The notes: generated by a model not told the origin, from the sequence alone. A DNA stretch of 62,339 bases from GCA-2709075 sp964492555 (GCA_964492555.1 CAZBKQ010000010.1:1-62339), one strand, 5' to 3'. Shown: positions 34,801 to 43,441, counted from the stretch's first letter. Numbers and translations are program-made.

Positions 34801-35371
34801 CTTCATCGCCGAACAGATCAACTCTTACCGGATTGGGGTGGCTCGCGGGGAAAATATCGAAAATGCCGCCCCTGATCGCATATTCTCCCGCCTCGCGGAC
34901 TGTTCCGGCGCGATTAAAGCCATTGCGTTCCAGAAAAGCGATGAGCCGATCCGTATCAAGCCGGGACCGCTCTGCGATATGAAAACCGCTTTCCTGGAAC
35001 TGATCGGCGACCGGGACGCGCTGGATGAAGCTGTTTATGGTCGTCAGCAGCACCGATGGTTCAAGAATCGGTGTCGCGGCGAGTCTGGTCAGGGTCTGGA
35101 CGCGTTCGCCCAGAATGTCAGCACGGGGGGAGACCCGGTCATATGGGAGACAATCCCATGCCGGAAATCCGAACACCGAAACAGCGGGGGCAAAAAACGC
35201 CAGGGCCTCGGCGGCCGAGGCCATGTGTGAATCGTCACTGGTCACGTAGATGACGGGACCATTGGCATGATCACAAGCCAACTCCGCCACCAGCAGGGGT
35301 TCGAGACCAGACGGTACCCCGCCAATCGCATGAGTCTGGTTAGAATGGATATCAAATTTATTTAAAAACAA
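31865..35371 (-). CDS. mfd: transcription-repair coupling factor
   Basis: A 1168-residue ATP-dependent translocase that removes stalled RNA polymerase and recruits UvrA. Present are the UvrB-like N-terminal homology modules, the RNA-polymerase-interacting domain with VHVEHGLGRYEGLE, the RecG-like helicase with GDVGFGKTEVA, VDEEQHFGVNHKER, and TRG motif segments (QLYQLRGRIGRSKVRAYCY). The C-terminal UvrA-binding domain closes the protein. A TTG start at 35371, four bases after sdhE, is used; no better ATG is near. Length is as expected for the family. Order sdhE-mfd beside recG is alphaproteobacterial. Confidence 0.96.
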   Translation of the reverse strand: MFLNKFDIHSNQTHAIGGVPSGLEPLLVAELACDHANGPVIYVTSDDSHMASAAEALAFFAPAVSVFGFPAWDCLPYDRVSPRADILGERVQTLTRLAATPILEPSVLLTTINSFIQRVPVADQFQESGFHIAERSRLDTDRLIAFLERNGFNRAGTVREAGEYAIRGGIFDIFPASHPNPVRVDLFGDEVESLREFDALSQKSIRKLAEFGLNAVSELIIEQDSIERFRTGYRGLFGDVADDPLYEAVSAGHRIAGAEHWLPLFAKGMAKISDYLPDAPILLQDQFAPALDARMEAITDFFDARMSWLDSQKTGEKDSGNSIYRPLPPDRLYLSGAEIEDMLRKRKIVQFSPFSAPESTATGHVDLGGRRMVRFSDPDSADTARTTENNFDKAVGSIKKLLDSKTRVFVSAYSAGSRERLSVLFEDHGLRNRFHADSWEDAIKGPGDQVGFITLGLAEGFICNRFAILTEQDVLGERLIRQTSRRKRGEAFLADISELSAGDVVVHVEHGLGRYEGLETIEAAGAPHDCLRVIYDGGDRLYVPVENIELLSRFGSGDSAVSLDRLGGAAWQARKSKLKERLREIAEELIKTAAARTLRPGRKLSIDDHVYAEFSARFPFQETDDQLSAISDTLEDLHSGRPMDRLICGDVGFGKTEVALRATFSAVMAGGQVAVIAPTTLLVRQHFASFTERFRGYPVEVRQLSRLVSAKDAAATREGLAGGAVDIVVGTHALLSKNVGFHDLALLIVDEEQHFGVNHKERLKQLRTDVHVLTLSATPIPRTLQMALSGVKDMSIIATPPVDRLAVRTFVMPSDPVTLREAIMRERFRGGQIFYVCPRISDLDPVAEELRELVPGVRIAMAHGQMPVSQLEEVMNAFYDGRVDLLLSTQIVESGLDIPNANTLIIHRADMFGLAQLYQLRGRIGRSKVRAYCYLTLPPKTPLGETATKRLEVMQSLDSLGAGFTLASHDLDIRGAGNLLGDEQSGHIREVGVELYQQMLEEAVAAARSGEDAGTVGDDGWSPTISLGTAVLIPESFVPDLNARLSLYRRASSLETSSEIDSFSAELVDRFGQLPHEVESLLQIIAIKQLCKKAGIEKMEAGPKGAVLKFHNDRFEPLDRLIGFIQQEPRNITLRPDHQLVVKRDWGRADTRLKGARKLAKTLADIVD

Positions 35372-35375
35372 TTGG

Positions 35376-35642
35376 TTATTCTTTATTTTTAAAATTTTTG
35401 ATCAGATCCCAAACGGGTGTCCGATAGGCGGGATCGGGTTCCGCCTGACCATTGATCCAATGCATCAGATCCGGGTCACTGACCGAGAGCAGCGCCTCGA
35501 ACTGATCGAGCGCGTCGCCTGTCAGACTATCCAGAAATTCGCGGGCAAAACCGCCGATAATGATATCCGCTTCCTTGGTACCGCGATGGGTGCTTTGATA
35601 AAGCAGCCGCTTTCGGCGGATCGTTTCGTCTTCACTGGTCAT
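35376..35642 (-). CDS. sdhE: FAD assembly factor SdhE
   Basis: An 88-residue SdhE/SDHAF2 protein assisting covalent flavinylation of succinate dehydrogenase. The motif RRKRLLYQSTHRGTKEADI contains the RGxxE core (RGTKE) and is followed by the helical FxxLLSVSDPDLMHWI. The ATG at 35642 matches the family; the longer in-frame frame overlaps recG and is not used. Four bases separate it from mfd. It is divergent from recG across about 70 bp, which must contain both promoters. Confidence 0.93.
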   Translation of the reverse strand: MTSEDETIRRKRLLYQSTHRGTKEADIIIGGFAREFLDSLTGDALDQFEALLSVSDPDLMHWINGQAEPDPAYRTPVWDLIKNFKNKE

Positions 35643-35712
35643 TGCATGTCCCCGGTGGCGGAATAGGATATAGGGCGAAACGGGGCTGTTTGTCAGCCGC
35701 GCCGGAGACGAA

Positions 35713-37797
35713 ATGCGACCGCAGATACTTTTTCCCCTGTTTGCCGATGTCACCCGCCTGCCCGGGATCGGCCCCCGGCTCGGTGGTATCTTGCGGCGTC
35801 TCACCGGCCCGTCGATCATTGATCTTCTGTGGCATCTTCCGAGCGGCATTATTGATCGCCGTTATTCTCCGACCGTTGCGGAGGCGCCATCCGGGGTGAT
35901 CTGCACTATTGAGGTAACCGTGCTCAAGCACCAGCCGGGCAGAACCCGCCAGCAGCCATACCGCGTGAGTTGCGGGGACGACACCGGAGAGTTGGAGCTG
36001 GTCTTTTTCCATGCCCGGGCGGATTATCTGCTGAAAATCCTGCCGGAAGGCGAAAAGCGGGTTGTCAGCGGCCGGATGGAAGTCTTTCAGGGACGCAAGC
36101 AGATATCGCACCCCGATCATGTCGTTCCTCCAAATGAAGCGGATGCGGTCCGCCGCGTGGAGCCCACCTATCCGCTTACCGCCGGATTGACCGCCAAACC
36201 ATTGTCAAAGGCGATTGAGGCCGCGATCGGCAAGGTGCCGGCACTCGCAGAGTGGCAGGAACCCCACTGGCTCATCCGTCAGGGCTGGTCTTCCTGGCAT
36301 GATTCTTTGAAAAAGGCTCATAAACCCGAGAACATCGGCGATATCGATCCGGCCTCTGCGGCCCGCGCGCGGCTGGCCTATGACGAATTTCTCGCCGATC
36401 AGCTGGCGCTCGCCCTCGTGCGGCGTTCGCAACGTTCACGGCCCGGCCGGGCTTTCACCGGTGACGGCGCGTTGATCGAACGGGGCAAGGGCACCCTGCC
36501 CTTTGTCTTGACCGGTTCACAGAATGAGGCTCTCAAGGAAATTTTCGACGATATGGCGGCGCCGCACCGGATGATGCGTATCCTTCAGGGCGATGTAGGC
36601 AGCGGAAAAACGGTTGTTGCGTTTCTGGCGATGCTCAAGGCGCTGGAATCCGGCGCGCAGGCGGCGTTGATGGCGCCTACCGAGGTGCTTGCCCGGCAGC
36701 ATTTCAAGACAATCGAGCCTCTGGCGACGAAAATCGGTATCAAGGCGGCGCTTTTGACCGGCCGCGACAAGGGAAAAGCGCGCAAAGCCGTTTTGGAGGA
36801 TCTGGAATCCGGCGCCCTGAAAATCGCCATCGGGACCCATGCGCTGTTTCAGGACGATGTTTCCTTTCACGATCTTGGCCTCGCGGTTATCGACGAACAA
36901 CACCGTTTCGGCGTGCATCAGCGGCTGATGCTGGGGGCAAAGGGTAAGACGCCGGTCGATATACTGGTAATGACCGCCACCCCAATCCCGAGAACGCTGA
37001 TGATGAGTTGCTACAGCGATCTTGATTCATCGCGGCTCACCGAAAAACCGGCCGGCCGGAAACCGGTTGAAACGCGTGTCCTTCCGGTGGAGAGGATGGA
37101 CGATGTTATCGGCAGGTTGAAACCTGCTATCGACAAGGGATCACGTGTCTTTTGGGTTTGTCCGTTGGTGGAGGAAAGCGAGGTGGTGGACCTTGCCGCC
37201 GCGACCGACCGGCACGCCATGTTGAACCAGCGGTTTCCCGATCGTGTCGCCCTGCTCCATGGGCAGATGAAAGCGGCGGATAAAGACCGGTCTATGGCCC
37301 GGTTTGCCGGTGGCGACGCGGATATTCTGGTGGCGACGACAGTGATCGAGGTTGGTGTCGATGTGCCGGAAGCGACGATCATGGTGATCGAACATGCGGA
37401 ACGGTTTGGGCTGGCGCAGCTGCATCAGCTTCGGGGCCGCGTTGGCCGGGGTGATGCTGCATCGTCCTGTTTGTTGCTTTATGCACCGCCTTTGACCGAA
37501 ACGGCGCGGGCGCGCCTTGAAATCCTGCGCGAGACGGAAGACGGGTTCAAAATCGCGGAAGAAGATTTGCGGCTACGCGGCGCCGGCGAAATTCTGGGGA
37601 CCCGCCAAAGCGGTCTGCCGGAGTACAAAGTCGCGGACCTGGCGGAACACCGGGAATTGCTTGAAGCCGCGAGGGACGATACCAAGCTTATTCTGGAACG
37701 GGACCCGGAGCTGAAATCCGAACGGGGTAAGGCCTTGCGCGTGCTGCTCTACCTCTTTGAGCGGGATGCGATGGCGCAGACCCTCCAATCCGGGTGA
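35713..37797 (+). CDS. recG: ATP-dependent DNA helicase RecG
   Basis: A 694-residue branched-DNA helicase for replication-fork repair and recombination. An N-terminal wedge domain (LPGIGPRLGGILRRL), OB-like region, and helicase motifs GDVGSGKTVVAF, APTEVLARQHF, VIDEQHRFGVHQR, MTATPIPRTL, WVCPLVEESE and QLHQLRGRVGRG are in order. The length matches. The gene ends 7 bp before the convergent DUF502 gene. Confidence 0.96.
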   Translation: MRPQILFPLFADVTRLPGIGPRLGGILRRLTGPSIIDLLWHLPSGIIDRRYSPTVAEAPSGVICTIEVTVLKHQPGRTRQQPYRVSCGDDTGELELVFFHARADYLLKILPEGEKRVVSGRMEVFQGRKQISHPDHVVPPNEADAVRRVEPTYPLTAGLTAKPLSKAIEAAIGKVPALAEWQEPHWLIRQGWSSWHDSLKKAHKPENIGDIDPASAARARLAYDEFLADQLALALVRRSQRSRPGRAFTGDGALIERGKGTLPFVLTGSQNEALKEIFDDMAAPHRMMRILQGDVGSGKTVVAFLAMLKALESGAQAALMAPTEVLARQHFKTIEPLATKIGIKAALLTGRDKGKARKAVLEDLESGALKIAIGTHALFQDDVSFHDLGLAVIDEQHRFGVHQRLMLGAKGKTPVDILVMTATPIPRTLMMSCYSDLDSSRLTEKPAGRKPVETRVLPVERMDDVIGRLKPAIDKGSRVFWVCPLVEESEVVDLAAATDRHAMLNQRFPDRVALLHGQMKAADKDRSMARFAGGDADILVATTVIEVGVDVPEATIMVIEHAERFGLAQLHQLRGRVGRGDAASSCLLLYAPPLTETARARLEILRETEDGFKIAEEDLRLRGAGEILGTRQSGLPEYKVADLAEHRELLEAARDDTKLILERDPELKSERGKALRVLLYLFERDAMAQTLQSG

Positions 37798-37804
37798 TTG
37801 AGGA

Positions 37805-38557
37805 TCAGGGTTGTCCGGCGGGAATTGTTTTCTTGTCGCCTTCCGCCGGGCTGATTTTCTTTTTTCCACGCTCGCTGAGGGGGCGTTTGTCCGGTGGTGT
37901 TACGATCCCGCCGGACACCACCATCTTGATGCCCTCTTCCACCGACATGGAAAGAACAACCAGTTCACGCCGGGGCAAAAACAGCAAATAGCCGGAGGTG
38001 GGGTTGGGTGTCGTCGGCAGAAAGACATTGACGACCTCGTCCTCGGTCAGATCCTGCACTTCGCCCTCGGTCTGGCCGGTGATAAAGCCCATCGCCCAGG
38101 AGCCGCGGCGGGGATACTCAAACAGGACAACCTCTCGAAAGGCGTCGGACTGGTGCGATAAGACGGTCTCAAATATCTGCTTGATCGCGCCGTAAACACT
38201 CCGGATTACCGGCATTCTGGCGAGAATTCTCTCGCTGGTACGAAACCAGAATCGACCCAGCATCCCGGCGGTAACAGCCCCGATAAGGGTCAGCGCCGCG
38301 CAAACGATGATGAGACCGATGCCAGGCAGGCTGAAGGGCAGATAGGTTTCCGGATTGTAAAGCGGTGGCAGGAGGGCCGTGACCTGCGTGTCCACCCACT
38401 TGATAAACAACCAGGCGATATAAAACGTGATCCCCAAGGGGGCGGTTACGAGGACCCCGGCAAAAAAATACCCGCGAAGGTGGCCCCGGATCGACCCGAG
38501 ACGGACTTTCTGCGCTGCGGCTTCGTCAGAAGAATTCGTTGGTGTTGGTTTGGTCAT
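37805..38557 (-). CDS. DUF502 membrane protein
   Basis: A 250-residue DUF502 protein with two membrane helices (about 25-50 and 78-105). Family segments are LVTAPLGITFYIAW, ARMPVIRSVYGAIKQIFETV and FLPTTPNPTSGYLLFLP. The family is of unknown function. Beside recG it is commonly seen in alphaproteobacteria. A charged C-terminal tail (SERGKKKISPAEGDKK) extends into the cytoplasm. It ends 7 bp from recG, convergent. Confidence 0.9.
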   Translation of the reverse strand: MTKPTPTNSSDEAAAQKVRLGSIRGHLRGYFFAGVLVTAPLGITFYIAWLFIKWVDTQVTALLPPLYNPETYLPFSLPGIGLIIVCAALTLIGAVTAGMLGRFWFRTSERILARMPVIRSVYGAIKQIFETVLSHQSDAFREVVLFEYPRRGSWAMGFITGQTEGEVQDLTEDEVVNVFLPTTPNPTSGYLLFLPRRELVVLSMSVEEGIKMVVSGGIVTPPDKRPLSERGKKKISPAEGDKKTIPAGQP

Positions 38558-38770
38558 CTGGTCTATCCGGCTTTAACAGAAGAATTGGGGTATCGGAGAA
38601 CAGACGCAACCCCTCCCCCGCATTTGAACGGAATTCGGCGAGCGCGTTCGTGCATAATTCCGGTGGCGCCTGATCGCGAAAAACTTACTGGATTTTGGAA
38701 ATTGGAAGGCCCACTCTTTGCACCGACAGGATTTAACAGGTGTCCGGCGTAAACTGAATAGGAGATTGCG

Positions 38771-39247
38771 GTGTTTATGTTGAAATTCAGAGCCCTGTTG
38801 GCGGTCGTTCTTCTGGGTGGTTTTTTAACCGGCCCGGTATTTGCGGCCGGCAGCGATTCTTCTGATGATCAGTCGTCGGCAGACAAGATTAAGGAAGCAG
38901 TTCAAGCTATTGATAAAAAAGACTATCGTGGTGCGGTATCTGTGCTTCGTGGTGTCATTGCCGATGATCGCCGGAATGCGGACGCGCTGAACTATCTGGG
39001 TTATAGTCACCGCAAGCTCGGTGATTACAAGAAGGCCCTGACCTATTACAAGCAGGCCCTCAAGGTCGATCCGACGCACAAGGGCGCCAATGAATATATC
39101 GGTCAGGCCTATCTGGAACTGAAACAGCCCGACAATGCGAAAATCCATCTGGATGAGTTGAAGCGCATATGTGGAACCGATTGCGAGGAATACGCAAGTC
39201 TCAAGAAGGCTTTGGATGCGTTTCGCGGAAATGCGCCGAAAAGCTGA
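38771..39247 (+). CDS. secreted TPR-repeat protein
   Basis: A 158-residue protein with a signal peptide (FRALLAVVLLGGFLTGPVFA) and TPR repeats (DYRGAVSVLRGVIADDRRN, NYLGYSHRKLGDYKKALTYYKQALKV, GQAYLELKQPDNAKIHLDEL). A Cys pair (KRICGTDCEE) may form a disulfide. GTG at 38771 is six bases after GGAG; ATG at 38777 is the alternative. It is 25 bp upstream of the cyclase gene and probably cotranscribed, so it may be a periplasmic partner of the cyclase's membrane domain (inference). Confidence 0.85.
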   Translation: MFMLKFRALLAVVLLGGFLTGPVFAAGSDSSDDQSSADKIKEAVQAIDKKDYRGAVSVLRGVIADDRRNADALNYLGYSHRKLGDYKKALTYYKQALKVDPTHKGANEYIGQAYLELKQPDNAKIHLDELKRICGTDCEEYASLKKALDAFRGNAPKS

Positions 39248-39272
39248 CTTCATCCGATAGCGGAAACGCCTT

Positions 39273-40928
39273 GTGATCAGACGCATTCGTCTTTTCACAG
39301 GGTTGGTCCTGTTCGCCTATGTGGCGACGCATCTGATCAATCACGCTCTTGGCCTGATTTCCTATCCGGCGATGGAGGCCGGGCGGGGTTGGTTTCTGGC
39401 TATTTGGCGTAACGATGCCGCGACTATCCTTCTCTACGGCTCTCTCAGCATCCACTTTCTGCTGGCGCTGTGGGCGATATATGACCGGCGAACCCTGAAA
39501 TACAGCCTTGGCGAAGCGTTACAGCTGGGGCTCGGGATCGCCATTCCCCTGTTGCTAGCCGGACATGTTGTGGGAACGCGGGGCGCCCATCAGGTGACCG
39601 GTACCGAAGATAATTATGCCTATGTGCTTTTGGCCTATTTCAAGTTCGCGACCGAGTATCTCTGGCTTCAAACCGCTGGTCTGATTGCGGCCTGGATTCA
39701 TGGCTGTATCGGTCTGCATTACTGGCTCAGACTCAAAAGCTGGTTTGAACGCTGGAAACTTCCTCTTTTTGGCGCGGCAATCATGCTCCCGACCCTGTCT
39801 CTGCTTGGGTACCTGGATGGCGGACAGGCGGTATTGGCGCTGTTTAACGACACCCAATGGTGGCGGGAAATGCGTGCGATGATCCAAGCGCCGGGCCGGG
39901 CCGACCTGGCCGGGCTCAACGCCACGACGGCATATATTCGCTGGACGGTAATCGGCGGTGTTTGTATCGCGCTTGCGGCGCGGATCATCCGGTATCTTGT
40001 GCGTCACAATGCAAGCCGCTTGCGTGTATCTTATGTCGACGGACCGGATATCTCCGTTTCCCCCGGCGATACCATCCTCGACATCAGCCGGGAAAACGAT
40101 ATTCCTCATGCTTCTGTCTGCGGTGGACGGGGCCGATGTTCGACCTGCCGGGTCAGGATAATCTCTGGCGAAGACAATTTGCCGGTTCCAAGCACTGACG
40201 AACAACGGGTTCTGGATCGGATTAACGCGGGGAGTGGTGTCCGGCTGGCCTGCCAGGCGCGTGCGACCGGCGACGTTACGGTACTCCGTCTGCTGGCTCC
40301 TGACGCGAGTGTCGCAGATGGCTATGCGCGTCCGGCCTATTTGCGCGGTGAAGAACGCGAGATCGTCATCCTTTTTGCTGATATTCGAGGCTTTACCTCG
40401 CTTTCCGAACGGAAACTTCCTTATGACATCGTTTTTGTCCTGAATCGCTATTTCGCAAGCATGGGCAGCGCGATCGAACGCGCCGGGGGGCATCTCGATA
40501 AGTTCATCGGTGACGGGGTCATGGCTCTATTCGGCATCGAGTCTGATCCCGAACAGGCCGCGCGGGAGGCAATGCAGGCCGCGCAAAATATGGGCGAGGC
40601 ACTGGAGCGTCTGAATAAATCACTGGAGGGCGAGATTCCGGAACCGCTGCGTATCGGCATCGGTTTGCATCTTGGGCCGGCGATTATCGGGGAAATGGGA
40701 TTTGGGCGGGCGACCAGCGTTACCGCGATCGGCGACGCGGTAAACACTGCGAGCAGGCTGGAGGCTTCGACAAAGGAATTTGGCGCGCAACTCGTGGTTT
40801 CTGATGAGGTCGCGAAAAAAGCCGGCGTCGATATGGATGCTTTTCCGAAGAAGGAAATTGCGGTAAGGGGACGCGTCGCCGGCGTGCCCATCCGTGTCGT
40901 CGAAGATGCACAGGCATTACCGTTATAG
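39273..40928 (+). CDS. CyaC-like adenylate cyclase: hexahelical SQR-type membrane anchor, 2Fe-2S and class III cyclase
   Basis: A 551-residue fusion. Residues 1-245 contain six membrane helices carrying histidines at 20/24, 61, 98 and 143/149, matching the diheme-b tetra-histidine signature of succinate:quinone oxidoreductase anchors. Residues 250-345 are a ferredoxin domain with Cys283, Cys289, Cys292 and Cys327 (CGGRGRCSTC). Residues 360-551 are a class III cyclase catalytic domain with LFADIRGFTS, DKFIGDGVMALFG and AIGDAVNTASRLE. Sinorhizobium meliloti CyaC, published as a quinone-responsive diheme adenylate cyclase with a 2Fe-2S cluster, has the same layout. GTG start. Confidence 0.93.
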   Translation: MIRRIRLFTGLVLFAYVATHLINHALGLISYPAMEAGRGWFLAIWRNDAATILLYGSLSIHFLLALWAIYDRRTLKYSLGEALQLGLGIAIPLLLAGHVVGTRGAHQVTGTEDNYAYVLLAYFKFATEYLWLQTAGLIAAWIHGCIGLHYWLRLKSWFERWKLPLFGAAIMLPTLSLLGYLDGGQAVLALFNDTQWWREMRAMIQAPGRADLAGLNATTAYIRWTVIGGVCIALAARIIRYLVRHNASRLRVSYVDGPDISVSPGDTILDISRENDIPHASVCGGRGRCSTCRVRIISGEDNLPVPSTDEQRVLDRINAGSGVRLACQARATGDVTVLRLLAPDASVADGYARPAYLRGEEREIVILFADIRGFTSLSERKLPYDIVFVLNRYFASMGSAIERAGGHLDKFIGDGVMALFGIESDPEQAAREAMQAAQNMGEALERLNKSLEGEIPEPLRIGIGLHLGPAIIGEMGFGRATSVTAIGDAVNTASRLEASTKEFGAQLVVSDEVAKKAGVDMDAFPKKEIAVRGRVAGVPIRVVEDAQALPL

Positions 40929-40955
40929 GCAAAATAAACATTATATCAGTATGTT

Positions 40956-41417
40956 ATGAGAAAACTTTACAGTGATATCTGGTTTGAGGATTTTGAAATC
41001 GGCCGGGTTTTTGAGACCGGGGCGCGGCGGATTTCGTCAGACGACATTATCGCGTTTGGTAAGGATTTCGCGCCGTTGCCCTATCATACCGATCCCGAAG
41101 AAGCGAAGAACTACATGTTCGGCGAACTGGTGGCCGCAGGCTTTCACACCTGTTCGCTTTCATTCGGCTTGTTCATTGAAAGCGGGATTTTCGATGACTG
41201 CGCCATGGGGTCCCCCGGTTTTAACAAGCTGCGCTGGAAGAAGCCGGTCAGGCCCGGCGATACGCTGACGGTCAAGGCGACCGTGACCGAGGTCTCGCCG
41301 GCACGTGACGAAAATGGCCGCAACCTGATTTCGCTGCTGTTTGAGACGTTCAATCAGGATGGCGACGCGGTTCTGGAAATGGAAACGCGCCATTTTGTGC
41401 GTTCGCGGCCGGCGTAG
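40956..41417 (+). CDS. MaoC-like acyl-dehydratase
   Basis: A 153-residue hot-dog-fold protein of the MaoC family. The conserved FGKDFAPLPYHTDPEEAK has the hydratase Asp/His pair (PYHTDP), with LVAAGFHTCSL and the MGSPGFNKLRWKKPVRPGDTL tail. It hydrates 2-enoyl-CoA thioesters. It lies 27 bp after the cyclase; its start has no ribosome site and is preceded by an AT-rich TTATAT 15 bases upstream, so it could have its own promoter. The neighbouring CoA ligase and enoyl-CoA hydratase on the other strand suggest acyl-CoA metabolism. Confidence 0.9.
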   Translation: MRKLYSDIWFEDFEIGRVFETGARRISSDDIIAFGKDFAPLPYHTDPEEAKNYMFGELVAAGFHTCSLSFGLFIESGIFDDCAMGSPGFNKLRWKKPVRPGDTLTVKATVTEVSPARDENGRNLISLLFETFNQDGDAVLEMETRHFVRSRPA

Positions 41418-41543
41418 GATCTTCGTCAGCAGCGATATCTGCAAAATTCTTCATTTCAGCAACGTCGATACGTCGAACGCATTTGCAATTGGTTCGCGTA
41501 ATATCACCTCGGGCGGCGCAACGACGGGAGGAAGCCTGTTTTT

Positions 41544-41598
41544 CACAGGGTTGATCGACGAAGTGTTTATCTTCGACAATGCCTTGAACGCCACCGAA
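41544..41598 (+). repeat. 55-bp direct duplicate, left copy, flanking a gap
   Basis: Identical to 41699-41753, the sequence right after the N run. Confidence 0.9.
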
Positions 41599-41698
41599 NN
41601 NNNNNNNNNNNNNNNNNNNNNNNNNNNNNNNNNNNNNNNNNNNNNNNNNNNNNNNNNNNNNNNNNNNNNNNNNNNNNNNNNNNNNNNNNNNNNNNNNN
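41599..41698. other. assembly gap (100 N), probably zero-length in reality
   Basis: Flanks are the same 55 bases on both sides. As with the gap at 19746, this is the mark of contigs overlapping by k=55 that were nevertheless scaffolded with Ns. Confidence 0.9.
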
Positions 41699-41753
41699 CA
41701 CAGGGTTGATCGACGAAGTGTTTATCTTCGACAATGCCTTGAACGCCACCGAA
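41699..41753 (+). repeat. 55-bp direct duplicate, right copy, flanking a gap
   Basis: Second copy of 41544-41598; reads in frame into the PEP-CTERM ending. Confidence 0.9.
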
Positions 41754-41869
41754 ATTTCAAACTTGAACCAGTTCAATGACATCAATGGCGCTGTCGTCGA
41801 ACCCGCTTCATTCGCCGGTTTTGCGGTTGGTCTGGTGGGTCTGGGGCTATTGCGCCGTCGGGCGCGCCG

Positions 41870-43441
41870 TTAGATAAGAGCCCGTCTCAGCACTTTTCCG
41901 ACCGCGCTTTTCGGTAATTCATCGGTAAATTCAATAATCTGCGGCACCTTGTAGGGCGCGATCCGCTGTTTCAGCGTGGCGCGAAGTTCCTCGGCAAATT
42001 GATCCGACCCGGCCCCGCCATTCCGCAGGACCAAAACCGCGCGGATTTTATAGCCGATTTCAGGGTCCGGCGCCGGCACGACACAGGCTTCCGCAATCGC
42101 GTCGTTCTCTCGAAGGACCTCCTCGATCTCGATCGGCGATATGAATATGCCCCGGCTCTTGAAACAGTCGTCCGACCGACCCGCGATCCAGATATAGCCG
42201 TCTTCGTCTTTTCGGGCGAGATCGCCGGTGTGATACCAGCCATCATGGACGACTTCCGCCGTCTTTTCCGGATCGTCGTGATAGCCAAGGAAAAAACCGG
42301 GGTTATCGGCATCAATCAGCAGATGACCGATCTCGCCAACCGGGACCTCATTATAGTCATCATCAAGAACTTCGACTCGCGTCCCGGGAAGCGCTTTCCC
42401 GACCGATCCCGGTTTCACCGGCCAGTGGGGGTTCTGACCGAATACAAGCTGTAATTCCGAAACCCCGTAATGTTCCCAGATCGGGCAGCCAATCCGTTCC
42501 ACCCATTCGTTATAGGTGGCGGCTTCAAGCGCCTCTCCGGTTGCGTTGCAGCCGCGCAGGCTGGAGAGGTCATAATGGTTTTCGACGCCGTCCATGGCGA
42601 GAATGCGGCGATAGACGGTTGCTACGGAATAGACCAGCGTCACCTTGTATTTCTCTATCGCGGCCAGAATATTTTCTGGACTTGGGCGATCCTCAAGAAT
42701 GGCGCCGGTGATGCCGTTCCGGAGCGCGAAACAGACATTGTGTCCCAGCGCGCTGATAAAGCTCCATTCACCAGTGGCGAACGCCACATCGCCATCCTGG
42801 GGCGGGATACGGAGCCTGTTCATATCCCCCTGGGCAATAATCCAGCGATGGGCGTGAACGATACCCTTGGGCCGGCCCGTGGTGCCGGAGGTATAAACCA
42901 GAAAAGCCGGATCGTTCGCCCTTGTATCTGCGGGCGCGATTGTCGGGCCGATATTGTCGGCGACAAACTGTTCAAAGCCGGTTTCATCCGGCCAGGCGCC
43001 GTTGGAAACGATCAATCCCTTGGGTAATTTATCTCGCAGATCGCGCAGCGGGCCGGCCACATCGTCGCGCGAGATCGCTGCGACCGCTCCCGAATGGCCG
43101 ATGACATATTCGACCTCCTCCTTGCTGAGAAGCGAATTTTGCAGCACCGGCTGCGCCCCGATGCGGATTGTGCCGAGAAAAGCAAACACATATTCGAGAC
43201 TGTTGCGGAGCCTTATCAGGACCCGGTCGCCGGGTTCAATTCCCATCGAGACAAGACCCCGGGAGACGGCGCATACGCCCTGTAACAGCTCACCATAGGA
43301 TATCTTGCCGCCGTCATAGACAAAGGCGACGCGTCCGCCCCAGCCGGCATTAATCTGCCGGTCCACGGCTTCCCAGCACAGATTTGCGTGTTCCGGAATC
43401 TCGCGATAGCCGGGCCAGGTTTCAATGGCGGGTTCGGTCAT
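41870..43441 (-). CDS. acyl-/aryl-CoA ligase (benzoate-CoA-ligase-like AMP-forming enzyme)
   Basis: A 523-residue ANL superfamily ligase. VYTSGTTGRPKGIVH is the P-loop (A3), EHYGVSELQ the A5 motif, GWYHTGDLARKDEDGYIWIAGRSDD the A7-A8 hinge and PKSAVGKVLRR the catalytic Lys motif (A10). The order resembles benzoate/2-aminobenzoate or medium-chain CoA ligases. The longer in-frame start at 43525 lies inside the hydratase gene; ATG 43441 overlaps its stop by four bases and is chosen. Aromatic or short/medium acids are the likely substrates. Confidence 0.92.
   Translation of the reverse strand: MTEPAIETWPGYREIPEHANLCWEAVDRQINAGWGGRVAFVYDGGKISYGELLQGVCAVSRGLVSMGIEPGDRVLIRLRNSLEYVFAFLGTIRIGAQPVLQNSLLSKEEVEYVIGHSGAVAAISRDDVAGPLRDLRDKLPKGLIVSNGAWPDETGFEQFVADNIGPTIAPADTRANDPAFLVYTSGTTGRPKGIVHAHRWIIAQGDMNRLRIPPQDGDVAFATGEWSFISALGHNVCFALRNGITGAILEDRPSPENILAAIEKYKVTLVYSVATVYRRILAMDGVENHYDLSSLRGCNATGEALEAATYNEWVERIGCPIWEHYGVSELQLVFGQNPHWPVKPGSVGKALPGTRVEVLDDDYNEVPVGEIGHLLIDADNPGFFLGYHDDPEKTAEVVHDGWYHTGDLARKDEDGYIWIAGRSDDCFKSRGIFISPIEIEEVLRENDAIAEACVVPAPDPEIGYKIRAVLVLRNGGAGSDQFAEELRATLKQRIAPYKVPQIIEFTDELPKSAVGKVLRRALI

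Larger units (their letters stand above)
41419..41873 (+). pseudogene. 5'-truncated LamG-domain protein with PEP-CTERM sorting signal; contains a spurious gap
   Basis: Coding begins abruptly after the MaoC stop with LamG-like DTSNAFAIGSRNITSGG, then GSLFFTGLIDEVFIFDNAL. Removing the N run and one copy of the 55-bp repeat gives an uninterrupted ending with the PEP-CTERM pattern: EPASFAGFAVGLVGLG followed by LLRRRARR and TAG at 41871. Only about the last 100 residues of the protein exist; the signal peptide and most of the domain are missing. PEP-CTERM proteins are cleaved by exosortase, which is not in this window. It may be a repeat-driven mis-join or a genuine relic. The stop overlaps the convergent CoA ligase. 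Confidence 0.7.
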
